From Oscillospiraceae bacterium (GTDB lineage: Bacteria > Bacillota > Clostridia > Oscillospirales > CAG-272): a stretch of 41,100 nt of DNA. Position numbers and translations under genes: made by a program. Of this stretch, positions 23,961 to 32,539 are shown piece after piece; the stretch's first letter is position 1; every line of letters begins with the position of its first letter. The notes under the pieces are model-generated. The model did not search any database, was not told where the DNA came from, and worked only from the letters and a program-made list of their open reading frames with translations. The stretch is taken from the NCBI GenBank assembly GCA_015063725.1, contig SVTP01000021.1, positions 1 through 41,100 of the forward strand, read 5' to 3'.

Positions 23961-25640
23961 ATGGATTATCAAAAACTTGCCGAGCTTCTTTTCCCGAGCG
24001 TTACCGAAACACCTGCAGAAGTAGAAGCAAAATTCCCGCCCCGTAACCTCCCTGAGGGCGCAAAGGTCACTCGTTTTGCCCCCAGCCCCACGGGCTTTGT
24101 TCACTTTGGCGGTCTCTTCCCCTCTACCATTGGTGAGCGCCTCGCACACCAAAGCGGCGGCGTGTTCTATTTGCGTATTGAGGATACCGATGCCAAGCGC
24201 GAGGTTGACGGCGCGGCAGAAGGTTTGATTCACACACTGGCTCACTACGGCGTTTGCTTTGACGAAGGTGCTGTGATTGGCGAGGACGGCAAGATCTGCG
24301 ACAAGGGCGCTTACGGTCCCTACAAGCAAAGCCAACGCGGCCCCATTTATCACGTATTTGCAAAGCAGCTTGTAAGTGAGGGCAAGGCTTACCCCGTATT
24401 CACCACCAAGGAAGAGCTTGAGGCTATGAATGCGGTCGACAAGAAAGCCGAGATCAAGGCAAAGGACTGGCACGAGGATCAAACCGAGGCGCGCGAAAAA
24501 ATGCTGGCAGCCCGCAACATCACCATAGAAGAGGTGGAAGCCAATCTTGCCGCAGGCAATCCCTTTGTGCTTCGTCTCTTGGCTGACGGAGATCCTGAAA
24601 AGAAAACGCCCTTTACCGATCTTGTAAAAGGCAAATTGGAGATTCCCGAAAACGATGAAGATTTCGTTCTACTCAAGTCTGACGGAATTCCCACCTACCA
24701 CTTTGCACACGCGGTGGATGACCACCTGATGGGCACGACACACGTTATTCGCGGTGAAGAGTGGCTCCCCAGCTTAGCTAAGCATATTATGCTGTTCCGC
24801 TATCTCGGCTTCAAGCTCCCTAAGTATTTGCACATTGCGCAAATTATGCGCCTTGACGAGAACGGCAACAAGAAAAAGCTTTCCAAGCGCGATATGGGTG
24901 CTAACATGGACGATTACAGCCGTATGGGCTATGCCCCCGCTTGCGTTTGCGAATACATTATGACACTTCTCAACTCCAACTACGAGGAGTGGCACGCACA
25001 AAACGCGGACAAGCCCTACACCGATTTCCCCTTCAACATCAAAAAGATGAGCACGTCGGGCTGTCTCTTTGACTTTAACAAGCTCAATGACGTCAGCAAG
25101 AATGTCATCTCCCGTATGAGTGCCAAAGAGGTCACCGAAGAGGTTACCGCTTGGGCACAGCAATTCGATCCCGACTTTGGTGAAAAGCTCGCACGCGATC
25201 CTGCATTCACAGAATCCATCTTTGCCATCGGTCGCGGCGGCAAAAAGCCGAGAAAGGACCTGGCAACCTGGGCAGATGCAAAACCCTACATGGGCTTCTT
25301 CTTTGATTTCGTTCAAGAGGATCAATATGACGAAAAGTTTGACAAGGCGGACATCAAGACAGCGCTTGCAAACTTTCTTACCACCTATGATACGGCAGAC
25401 GATATGAACGGCTGGTTTGAAAAGGTCAAGGCGGTTGCCCGTGAGATCGGCTACGCCGACGATATGAAAGCTTACAAGGCTGAACCCGAGTCTTACCGCG
25501 GCAGCATTGCCGACGTGAGTATGTTCTTGCGCGTAGCGGTTACGGGTAAGCTCAACGCCCCCGACCTCTACACCGTTATGCAAATTCTTGGACGTGACGA
25601 AACCGTCCGCCGCATCGAAAATATGATTGCTACCCTTTGA
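23961..25640 (+). CDS. gltX: Glutamyl-tRNA synthetase
   Basis: GluRS is a class I synthetase charging tRNA-Glu. The HIGH-type signature is in RFAPSPTGFVHFGG (about residues 38-51), followed by FYLRIEDTDAKREV. The KMSKS-type signature is KKLSKRD near residue 305. The 559-residue chain is longer than the classic 480-490 form, with an insertion carrying many Lys and Glu at about 150-205, and a C-terminal anticodon-binding region. An AAGAAAGGA motif precedes the ATG. Only 21 bp separate it from glnS. With a separate GlnRS present, this GluRS need not mischarge tRNA-Gln, but its discrimination cannot be read directly. No T-box leader is present. Confidence 0.93.
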   Translation: MDYQKLAELLFPSVTETPAEVEAKFPPRNLPEGAKVTRFAPSPTGFVHFGGLFPSTIGERLAHQSGGVFYLRIEDTDAKREVDGAAEGLIHTLAHYGVCFDEGAVIGEDGKICDKGAYGPYKQSQRGPIYHVFAKQLVSEGKAYPVFTTKEELEAMNAVDKKAEIKAKDWHEDQTEAREKMLAARNITIEEVEANLAAGNPFVLRLLADGDPEKKTPFTDLVKGKLEIPENDEDFVLLKSDGIPTYHFAHAVDDHLMGTTHVIRGEEWLPSLAKHIMLFRYLGFKLPKYLHIAQIMRLDENGNKKKLSKRDMGANMDDYSRMGYAPACVCEYIMTLLNSNYEEWHAQNADKPYTDFPFNIKKMSTSGCLFDFNKLNDVSKNVISRMSAKEVTEEVTAWAQQFDPDFGEKLARDPAFTESIFAIGRGGKKPRKDLATWADAKPYMGFFFDFVQEDQYDEKFDKADIKTALANFLTTYDTADDMNGWFEKVKAVAREIGYADDMKAYKAEPESYRGSIADVSMFLRVAVTGKLNAPDLYTVMQILGRDETVRRIENMIATL

Positions 25641-25661
25641 TTTCAGAAAGGTTTAAATACT

Positions 25662-27317
25662 ATGGCAGAACTTGAAAGAAACTTTATTCTTGATATTATC
25701 GACTCCGATCTTGAGGAAAATCCTAACCTTAAGATCCACACCCGTTTTCCGCCCGAGCCCAACGGATATCTGCACATCGGCTCGGTAAAAGCAATTTGCA
25801 TCAACACCGACGTTGCAAACAAGTACAGCGGCTTGTTTAATCTGCGCTACGACGACACCAACCCCGCAAAAGAATCGGATGAGTTTGTCAGATCCATTCG
25901 CGAGGACCTCGAGTGGCTGGGTGCTACCCCCACGGGCGGCGTATTCTATGGCTCGGACTACTTTGGCAAGTGCTACGAATTTGCCGTTCAGCTCATCAAA
26001 CAGGGCGACGCTTACGTTTGCGACCTGACCAAGGATGAGATTGCCGACTACAAGGGCACCGACCGCTCGCAGGCTTCTAAGGAGTCCCCTTACCGCAACA
26101 GAACGGTTGAGGAAAATCTGGATCTGTTTGAGCGCATGAGACAGGGCGAGTTCCCCGACGGTGCGCGCACTCTGCGTGCAAAGATCGATCCCTCGTCGGA
26201 CAACCCCTATCTGCGTGACCCTGTTATTTACCGCATCAAGCACATCCACCATCACCGTCAGGGTGACGAGTGGTGCGTTTACCCGATGTATGACTTTGCT
26301 CATCCCATTCAGGATGCACTTGAGGGCATTACGCACTCTCTGTGTTCCAGCGAATTCCGCAACCACCGTCCTCTTTACGACTGGGTTGTTGAGAAGATCG
26401 GCTTTGCTCAAAAGCCTCATCAGTGGGAATTCGGTCGCATGAACATCACCTACACCGTTATGTCCAAGCGCTATCTGCGTCAGCTCGTAGAAGAGGGCTA
26501 CGTTGATGGCTGGGATGACCCTCGTCTTCCCACTCTGTGCGGTCTGCGCCGCCGCGGTTATACCCCTGCAGCGCTCTTTACCTTCGTTCGCGAGGCAGGC
26601 GTTACCAACACCGACCACACCGTTGACGTCCGTCAGCTTGAAGCTTGCGTACGCAACGATCTAAATGAAAACTCCTTGCGCCGCGTGGGCATTGCCAACC
26701 CCATTCGCGTAGTGATCGACAACTACCCCGAGGACAAGGAGGAAATGATCGCACTCCCCAACCATCCGCAAAAGCCTGAGCTCGGTACACGCGACGTTCC
26801 CATGACGCGCGAGATCTTTATTGATGCCGATGACTTTGCAGAGGTTCCCCCTCCCAAGTTCTTCCGCCTCAAGCCCGACGGCGAGGTTCGCCTGATGGGT
26901 GGCTATATCATCAAATATGCAGGCATTGAGAAGAACGAGGACGGTTCGATCAAGTGCATTCACGCAACTGCAGACCTTGAGACCGGCAACGGCATGCCTG
27001 CCGACGGTCGCAAGATCAAGGGCACTGTGCACTGGCTCTCTGCCAAGTATGCTGTTCCTGCTACCTTTATGCTTTATGAGCGCCTGTTCAACATTGAGAA
27101 TACCGCGGATGTTCCCGAGGGCAAGACCTATCTGGACTTCCTCAACCCCGACTCCTTGATCAAGCTTGAGAATGCGGTAGTTGAGCCTTCTCTTGCCGAT
27201 GCAAAGCCCGGCGAAGGCTTCCAGTTTGTGCGCACCGGTTACTTCTGCAAGGATACCAAGCACCCCAACACCTTTAACCGCGTTGTGGGACTGAAGGACA
27301 GCTTCCCGAAAAACTAA
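25662..27317 (+). CDS. glnS: Glutaminyl-tRNA synthetase
   Basis: GlnRS charges tRNA-Gln directly. The product starts with the GlnRS-specific segment RFPPEPNGYLHIGSVKAI (HIGH motif about 38-41), then LRYDDTNPAKE. The KMSKS-like motif is VMSKRYL near residue 266, followed by WDDPRLPTLCGLRRRGYTP and a two-barrel anticodon-binding domain. The 551 residues match the E. coli enzyme length (554). The family is typical of eukaryotes and proteobacteria, and most Firmicutes lack it and use GatCAB instead. Leucine codons here favour CTG more than in gltX. It follows gltX in an operon and ends at a hairpin at 27325-27348. Identification is firm. Confidence 0.96.
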   Translation: MAELERNFILDIIDSDLEENPNLKIHTRFPPEPNGYLHIGSVKAICINTDVANKYSGLFNLRYDDTNPAKESDEFVRSIREDLEWLGATPTGGVFYGSDYFGKCYEFAVQLIKQGDAYVCDLTKDEIADYKGTDRSQASKESPYRNRTVEENLDLFERMRQGEFPDGARTLRAKIDPSSDNPYLRDPVIYRIKHIHHHRQGDEWCVYPMYDFAHPIQDALEGITHSLCSSEFRNHRPLYDWVVEKIGFAQKPHQWEFGRMNITYTVMSKRYLRQLVEEGYVDGWDDPRLPTLCGLRRRGYTPAALFTFVREAGVTNTDHTVDVRQLEACVRNDLNENSLRRVGIANPIRVVIDNYPEDKEEMIALPNHPQKPELGTRDVPMTREIFIDADDFAEVPPPKFFRLKPDGEVRLMGGYIIKYAGIEKNEDGSIKCIHATADLETGNGMPADGRKIKGTVHWLSAKYAVPATFMLYERLFNIENTADVPEGKTYLDFLNPDSLIKLENAVVEPSLADAKPGEGFQFVRTGYFCKDTKHPNTFNRVVGLKDSFPKN

Positions 27318-27324
27318 CATTTCA

Positions 27325-27348
27325 AAGGCTCGCCCTCGGGCGAGCCTT
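27325..27348 (+). terminator. Hairpin between glnS and cyuA
   Basis: A perfect 11-bp GC-rich inverted repeat (AAGGCTCGCCC / GGGCGAGCCTT) with two central bases lies 7 bp past the glnS stop. No T-run follows, so it probably only partly terminates and may reduce expression of the next gene. Confidence 0.6.
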
Positions 27349-27369
27349 GCTATACGAAAGGAATTTTTT

Positions 27370-28659
27370 ATGCTTTCGAAAGAAATTTGCGCTACTTATC
27401 AAGCGATCCTCATTGAAGAGCTGCAGCCTGCCATGGGTTGCACCGAGCCTATCGCCATTGCCTATGCCGCGGCTCTGATGCGCGATGCCTTGGGAGAGCT
27501 CCCCACCGCGGTTGAGATCTCGCTCAGCGGCAACATCATCAAGAACGTCAAAAGTGTCATCGTGCCCGCAACGGGCGGTATGCACGGCATTGAGGCGGCA
27601 GTTGCGGCAGGCATTATTTCGGGAAGGTTTGATCTCAAGCTCGAGCTTTTATCCATTCTTGGCGAGGATGACCGCATCTCTTTGCGCTCTTATTTGAAGA
27701 AAACGCCCATTCGTGTATCGGAGCTCAAATCCAACTGCACCTTTGACCTTTTGGTAACGGGCAGATGCGGCGAGAACACCGCGCGCGTGCAGATTTCGGG
27801 CTACCACACCAACATTGTGCGTGCCGAGTGCAACGGCAAGAGTGTGATTGATCGATACGTACAAAAAGAGGTTCTTGCCGCAAGCACCAAAAATGCCGCA
27901 AACCGTTCCCTTTTGACGGTTGAGAGCATTATTGAGTTTGCCGACAGCGTGGAGCTTGACGAATTGCGCCCTTATCTCTTGCGACAGATCAAAATGAATA
28001 TGGAGATTGCCGAGGAAGGCTTGCGCAATCCTTACGGTGCATCGATCGGTCAGCTGCTTCTCAAGGATGGCAACGTCAGCATCAAGGATAAGGCACGCGC
28101 CTATGCCGCCGCAGGCTCGGATGCGCGCATGAGTGGATGTGAGTACCCTGTTTGCATTCTTTCGGAAAGCGGAAACCAAGGCATTACGGCATCTGTCCCT
28201 GTGATTGTGTATGCACAAGAGAGCGGCAAGAGCGAAGAAGAGCTTTTGCGCGCACTGATCGTTGCAGATCTCTTAACCGTACATCAAAAAACGGGTATTG
28301 GTTGTCTTTCGGCTTATTGCGGTGCCATTAGTGCAGGTGTTGGCGCAGGCGCAGGTGTTTGCTACCTTGAGGGTGGAAGATTTCATGAGATCGCCCACAC
28401 ACTCGTCAATGCGGTTGCCATTCTTTCGGGCACCATTTGCGACGGTGCAAAGCCCTCTTGCGCGGCAAAGATCGCTATGGCGGTTGAAGCCGGCTTTATG
28501 GGCTGGGAGATGGCAAAATCAGGCCGTGAATTCTTTGGCGGTGACGGCATTGTGACCAAGGGCGTTGAAAACACCATTCGCAACGTCGGTCAGCTCGCTC
28601 GCGACGGCATGATGGAAACCGACCGCGAGATCATTCGCATTATGCTTGGAAAAAGCTAA
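27370..28659 (+). CDS. cyuA: L-cysteine desulfidase family protein (CyuA/YhaM)
   Basis: This family comprises [4Fe-4S] enzymes that degrade L-cysteine to pyruvate, ammonia and sulfide (archaeal CdsB, enteric CyuA), related to the L-serine dehydratase alpha chain. The 429 residues match the family (about 430). The N-terminal GCTEPIAIAYA block is intact, as are the Cys-rich C-terminal blocks IGCLSAYCGAISAGVGAG and GTICDGAKPSCAAK that supply cluster ligands. A GAAAGGA motif precedes the ATG. It is the last gene after gltX-glnS, across the 27325-27348 hairpin, and ends at a strong terminator. Whether it acts on cysteine or another amino acid is inferred from the family. Confidence 0.88.
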   Translation: MLSKEICATYQAILIEELQPAMGCTEPIAIAYAAALMRDALGELPTAVEISLSGNIIKNVKSVIVPATGGMHGIEAAVAAGIISGRFDLKLELLSILGEDDRISLRSYLKKTPIRVSELKSNCTFDLLVTGRCGENTARVQISGYHTNIVRAECNGKSVIDRYVQKEVLAASTKNAANRSLLTVESIIEFADSVELDELRPYLLRQIKMNMEIAEEGLRNPYGASIGQLLLKDGNVSIKDKARAYAAAGSDARMSGCEYPVCILSESGNQGITASVPVIVYAQESGKSEEELLRALIVADLLTVHQKTGIGCLSAYCGAISAGVGAGAGVCYLEGGRFHEIAHTLVNAVAILSGTICDGAKPSCAAKIAMAVEAGFMGWEMAKSGREFFGGDGIVTKGVENTIRNVGQLARDGMMETDREIIRIMLGKS

Positions 28660-28693
28660 ACACGCATCATAAAAGCTTCTTACAAAAATTGAG

Positions 28694-28730
28694 AAAACCC
28701 TCGGCGAAAATCTGCCGAGGGTTTTCCTTT
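28694..28730. terminator. Bidirectional terminator, cyuA / FAD oxidoreductase
   Basis: A 12-bp stem AAAACCCTCGGC / GCCGAGGGTTTT with an 8-nt loop lies between two convergent genes. T-rich tracts follow on both strands, and the second gene's stop codon abuts it. Confidence 0.85.
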
Positions 28731-29850
28731 ATTTGAGGTTACACAGTTCCAATTGATCGCTTTTCTTCTCTTTTTTATATGGGCAAATGCTTTGTATTCC
28801 GCTTTTCATGATCATTTTTCGGATAAACGGGTTACACAAAAGCGCTCTTTTGACCGATTTTAGGCGAAGTTTCCCTCTTAAGGAGCGGGTATTCTTGCGG
28901 TATATTGCTTGAACGTCTTTATAAGCTCTCCCCTTTGCAAAAGCATCGGCAAGAAGCTTTCCGCTGAGCATAGCATAGCTGATTCCCTCAAAGGAGCTCG
29001 CGCTGATAAATCCGGCTGCTTCGCCGACGAGGAAAACGCTCCCCTCTCCCGTGCAAAAATCCTTCATTCTGCGCGGACTTGAAACAAGGCATGCCTCGGT
29101 CTTTTGGGGAATACCGAAAGAATTGCCGAGAAAGGCTTCCAGTCTTTCTTTTTGTTGTTCAAATGCTGCGCGGCACCCTTCCCTTTCAAATGCACCGCCG
29201 AACAGAATGTACTCGCCTTTATGTATCGTCCACGAGCAACTATCACTTGTTTTTGCATCAAATATGCAGGAATAATACGGCAGCTTTTGCCCTTTGTTTT
29301 CAAACCACTGCTGTATTGCCACATATTGCGTTTGCATGGGAATAAAAAAGCTTCGTCTTACAACCGAACCGCCGCCGTCGGCACCTACAATAGCTCGCGT
29401 GTGTATATATATTTCCTTGCTATCTTGGCGAACAGTCAAGCGATAATGCGCGGACTCCTCTTTTATTTCGATGCATCTTCCCTTACAAATTTCAACGCAG
29501 GAAGGAACGAAAGAAATGAGCCACTTATCAAATGCTTGTCTGTTCATGTTCAAATAATGCCTTTGGTAATATCTGACGGTCTTTTGATCAACATCGATGG
29601 TTTCAACGGCAAAAATCTGCGGATCCTCAAGAATGCTCTTGGGAAGAACCAGATCGAATCTTGCCAAGAGCTTTTGTGCATCAGGTGCCAAAAGCCCACC
29701 GCAGGGCTTGGGGGAATCGGGAGTCTCGCCATCGATAAGAACGATTTTGCATTCGGGACGGGCACACGCCAGCTCTCTTGCAAAAACAGTGCCGGCAGGC
29801 CCTGCTCCAACTACGGCAATATCGTAAACGTTATCATTCGTCTGTTCCAT
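28729..29850 (-). CDS. FAD-dependent oxidoreductase, geranylgeranyl-reductase family
   Basis: This is a flavoprotein of the geranylgeranyl reductase / CbrA-like group. It has an N-terminal Rossmann dinucleotide fold (VVGAGPAGTVFA at about 14-25), a central Cys-containing PKPCGGLLAPDA segment near residue 50, VGADGGGSVVRR, and the FAD-contacting GEAAGFISASSFEG near 285. Length 373 is usual. A GGAG motif precedes the ATG. The C-terminal region is basic. It is the last gene of a run with DUF2974, DUF1846 and M18 genes. The substrate is unknown; these proteins reduce isoprenoid chains or act on polyketide- or quinone-like compounds, but nothing here identifies which. Confidence 0.8.
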   Translation of the reverse strand: MEQTNDNVYDIAVVGAGPAGTVFARELACARPECKIVLIDGETPDSPKPCGGLLAPDAQKLLARFDLVLPKSILEDPQIFAVETIDVDQKTVRYYQRHYLNMNRQAFDKWLISFVPSCVEICKGRCIEIKEESAHYRLTVRQDSKEIYIHTRAIVGADGGGSVVRRSFFIPMQTQYVAIQQWFENKGQKLPYYSCIFDAKTSDSCSWTIHKGEYILFGGAFEREGCRAAFEQQKERLEAFLGNSFGIPQKTEACLVSSPRRMKDFCTGEGSVFLVGEAAGFISASSFEGISYAMLSGKLLADAFAKGRAYKDVQAIYRKNTRSLRGKLRLKSVKRALLCNPFIRKMIMKSGIQSICPYKKEKKSDQLELCNLK

Positions 29851-29889
29851 TCAAATCTCCAAAAGCTTTTTTTTCGCTTTGCGGCGGTG

Positions 29890-31023
29890 TTATTTGGCAA
29901 CATCTTCCTCAGTGGAGCCGCGACGGAAGAAATCCTTGATTTTGCTGACCTTGTTGATGCCGATCAGGTCGGAAAGCATTTTTTGTATGGTCTCATGCAC
30001 CTTGGGATCAAGGCTCCTCGTGTGAGAAAACCACTTTTTGCGCGCCGCTACGATGTCGGTCAGCGTTTGTGCGCCGTCCACCGAGAAGAGCTGATAGACC
30101 GCCTCGGCAAATTCTTCTCTTTGCGCCGGTGTCATATCGCGTATCCATTGATTGACGGTGCGGTCAAGCTTTCGGCTCTCGGGATTCACATCCTTGAGGT
30201 GGACAAAGGAATTACCCAGAATCTCCCAAGAAAGTCCGTTATGCTGCAACAGTCCTGTCTTTTGTCGGCTTTTTACGACGGTATAGTTCTCATCGTGCTC
30301 CAAAAGCATGCCAACAACCGAGGACTGCGGAACCAGGTTGCAAATGCGCGGTCGCATTTCTATATAATCGGGGTCATCCAAAATGTTTTTACCAAAGCCC
30401 GGTCCGTCATTGCTGTATACCGCCGTAATGCGCTCGCGAATGGCAGGATCACAATGAACTGCGGCATAAACGGCAAGATTGCCACCCTTGCTATGCCCCG
30501 TGAGGATCAGCTTGCCCGTATGTTTTGCGGCAACAGTATGCAAATATTCCACCGCTTTGAGCTGTGCAGGAACCACCGGCAAAAAGCACATATTCATATC
30601 CTCTTTCCAGCCAACGAGCGTGTCATCTGTCCCTCGGTAGGTCACAACAGCAGTTCCATCCCCCAAAAGGAAGGTAACGGCAGAGAATTGCAGCTCGGTT
30701 TCGGGATCGATCAGGTTGACAAACCCCATCATTTTGATGGGGCCAAAGCGCTTTGTCGAACGCATTGCGCGCATCATTTTGACAATGTCCTTGGGGATCA
30801 AAATACCCATTTTTGCCTTTTTGGGATCGGGATGACGCTCCAGATATTCCTTGGACGCCGCCCAAACGGACGGAAGCTCTACCTCTCTACCGGGATCGGG
30901 GACGATGTCCTTCATATCCAAGTAAGATAACATGGAAAGGATCAGGCTGTCTACCTCACCAAAAGGAACCTTGCGAAAGGTCAGATCTCCGCGCCATGTC
31001 AAATAATCGTATACAGTTCCCAC
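29890..31023 (-). CDS. DUF2974 (Mbeg1-like) alpha/beta hydrolase
   Basis: This is an alpha/beta-hydrolase-fold protein of the DUF2974 or Mbeg1-like family, common in Clostridia and without an assigned substrate. The start MGTVYDYLTWRGDLTF is typical of the family. The nucleophile elbow GHSKGGNLAVYAA places a catalytic Ser near residue 176, with SNDGPGFG shortly after. The 377-residue chain has no signal peptide. A tail ending RRGSTEEDVAK is charged. A GGAGG motif precedes the start. The gap to the DUF1846 gene is 31 bp and to the FAD oxidoreductase 39 bp, so they form an apparent operon. A lipase or esterase role is inference. Confidence 0.83.
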   Translation of the reverse strand: MGTVYDYLTWRGDLTFRKVPFGEVDSLILSMLSYLDMKDIVPDPGREVELPSVWAASKEYLERHPDPKKAKMGILIPKDIVKMMRAMRSTKRFGPIKMMGFVNLIDPETELQFSAVTFLLGDGTAVVTYRGTDDTLVGWKEDMNMCFLPVVPAQLKAVEYLHTVAAKHTGKLILTGHSKGGNLAVYAAVHCDPAIRERITAVYSNDGPGFGKNILDDPDYIEMRPRICNLVPQSSVVGMLLEHDENYTVVKSRQKTGLLQHNGLSWEILGNSFVHLKDVNPESRKLDRTVNQWIRDMTPAQREEFAEAVYQLFSVDGAQTLTDIVAARKKWFSHTRSLDPKVHETIQKMLSDLIGINKVSKIKDFFRRGSTEEDVAK

Positions 31024-31054
31024 AAAGATCCTCCTTTCGTATCAGTCATGTGGA

Positions 31055-32539
31055 TTATCCGTGATAAAGTCTTTTGGTTTCGTAAATGGGATCGCAGGTC
31101 AGGTTGATGCCAAGCTTTTTGAGCGTGTGCTCGTCGCTTGCCGATAAAATGACCGTGGAGTGCATTTCGCAGTGGCACAGACGCGAGAGCTGCTCGGTAG
31201 CCTTTGCCGCAACGGGATCGTGCACGGCACAAATGGAAAGTGCTATGAGGAGCTCATCGGGGTGCAATCTCGGGTTCTTGCTGCCCAGAAGCCCCACCTT
31301 GAGATTGGTGATGGGCTCGAGAATTTCGGGGGAAATGAGATCGACGCTATCATCAATGCCTGCAAGTGTTTTCAAAGCATTCAGGAGTGCCGCCGAAGCC
31401 GCGCCCAAAAGGCGCGAGGTCTTGCCCGTAACAATGGTGCCGTCGGGCAATTCAAGCGCGGTTGCGGGCTTGCCTGTTGCCTCTGCCTTGGCGTTTGCCG
31501 CCACGCACACACCGCGCTCATCGAGGTCAATATTTGCCGTTTGCAAAAGGAGCTTGAGCTTGTCGATCTCGTTTCTGGGGCCATTGTCCTTACGCTGACG
31601 GATGAGCGCTGCATAGTAGCGACGGATGATCTCTTTTTTGGCGGCGTCGCAAACGGCATCGTTATCCACAATGCAGTTGCCTGCCATATTGACACCCATA
31701 TCGGTGGGAGATTTGTAAGGCGATTCCCCACTGATGCGACGGAACATCGCATCCACCACGGGAAAGATCTCTACGTCGCGATTGTAGTTGACGGTGGTCT
31801 GTCCGTAAGCTTCGAGGTGGAAGGGGTCAATCATATTCATATCGTTCAGGTCTGCCGTGGCAGCCTCATACGCCATATTGACGGGGTGCTTGAGCGGCAG
31901 GTTCCAGATGGGAAAGGTTTCAAATTTAGCATATCCCGAGCGGATACCGCATTTGCTATCGTGGTAAAGCTGGCTCATGCAAACCGCCATTTTGCCGCTA
32001 CCCGGTCCGGGGGCGGTAACAACCACAAGAGAGCGTGTGGTTTGAATGTAATCGTTTTTGCCGTAGCCTTCATCGCTGACGATATGGTCAATGTCGGAAG
32101 GATAGCCCTCGATTTCATAATGGCGGTAAACGCGCACACCAAGGGATTCCAGTCGGCTTTGGAATTTGAGCGCCGCAGGCTGATCGCTCCAACGTGTCAA
32201 AACAACGCTACCAACCAAAAGTTCAAGAGCACGGAAAGCATCGATCAGGCGCAGAACGTCAAGGTCATAGGTAATGCCAAGGTCACCGCGCACCTTATTC
32301 TTTTCAATGTCCGATGCGCTGATAACGATAACGATCTCTGCTTCATCCTTGAGCTGTGTAAGCATACGGATCTTGCTATCGGGAGCAAAGCCCGGGAGCA
32401 CTCGCGCGGCGTGGAAATCGTCAAAGAGCTTGCCGCCAAACTCCAGATAAAGCTTATCGCCAAATTGGTCGATGCGGCGGCGGATATGCTCCGATTGAAG
32501 CTCTATATATTTTTCATTATCAAAGCCGATCTTATACAT
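31055..32539 (-). CDS. DUF1846 (UPF0371) protein
   Basis: This is a widely distributed bacterial family of unknown function. The 494 residues carry the family features: YKIGFDNEKYIELQSEHIRR at the N-terminus, VVVTAPGPGSGKMAVCMSQ near 180, LPLKHPVNMAYEAATADLND, MNMIDPFHLEAYG, and a C-terminal GLLGSKNPRLHPDE. The GPGSGK stretch resembles a nucleotide-binding loop but is not a full Walker A. It overlaps the M18 aminopeptidase stop by 8 bp, so translation is coupled. No signal peptide or membrane segment is visible. Proposed roles are not established, and I assign none. Confidence 0.88.
   Translation of the reverse strand: MYKIGFDNEKYIELQSEHIRRRIDQFGDKLYLEFGGKLFDDFHAARVLPGFAPDSKIRMLTQLKDEAEIVIVISASDIEKNKVRGDLGITYDLDVLRLIDAFRALELLVGSVVLTRWSDQPAALKFQSRLESLGVRVYRHYEIEGYPSDIDHIVSDEGYGKNDYIQTTRSLVVVTAPGPGSGKMAVCMSQLYHDSKCGIRSGYAKFETFPIWNLPLKHPVNMAYEAATADLNDMNMIDPFHLEAYGQTTVNYNRDVEIFPVVDAMFRRISGESPYKSPTDMGVNMAGNCIVDNDAVCDAAKKEIIRRYYAALIRQRKDNGPRNEIDKLKLLLQTANIDLDERGVCVAANAKAEATGKPATALELPDGTIVTGKTSRLLGAASAALLNALKTLAGIDDSVDLISPEILEPITNLKVGLLGSKNPRLHPDELLIALSICAVHDPVAAKATEQLSRLCHCEMHSTVILSASDEHTLKKLGINLTCDPIYETKRLYHG

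Noticed and set aside
27318-27369. Cysteine-sensing riboswitch before cyuA
   Set aside because: The gap is 52 bp and contains only a simple hairpin; there is no room for an aptamer.
29104-30930. 608-codon plus-strand frame opposite the FAD oxidoreductase and DUF2974 genes
   Set aside because: It spans two intact minus-strand genes and the gap between them, with no start signal and no protein motif.
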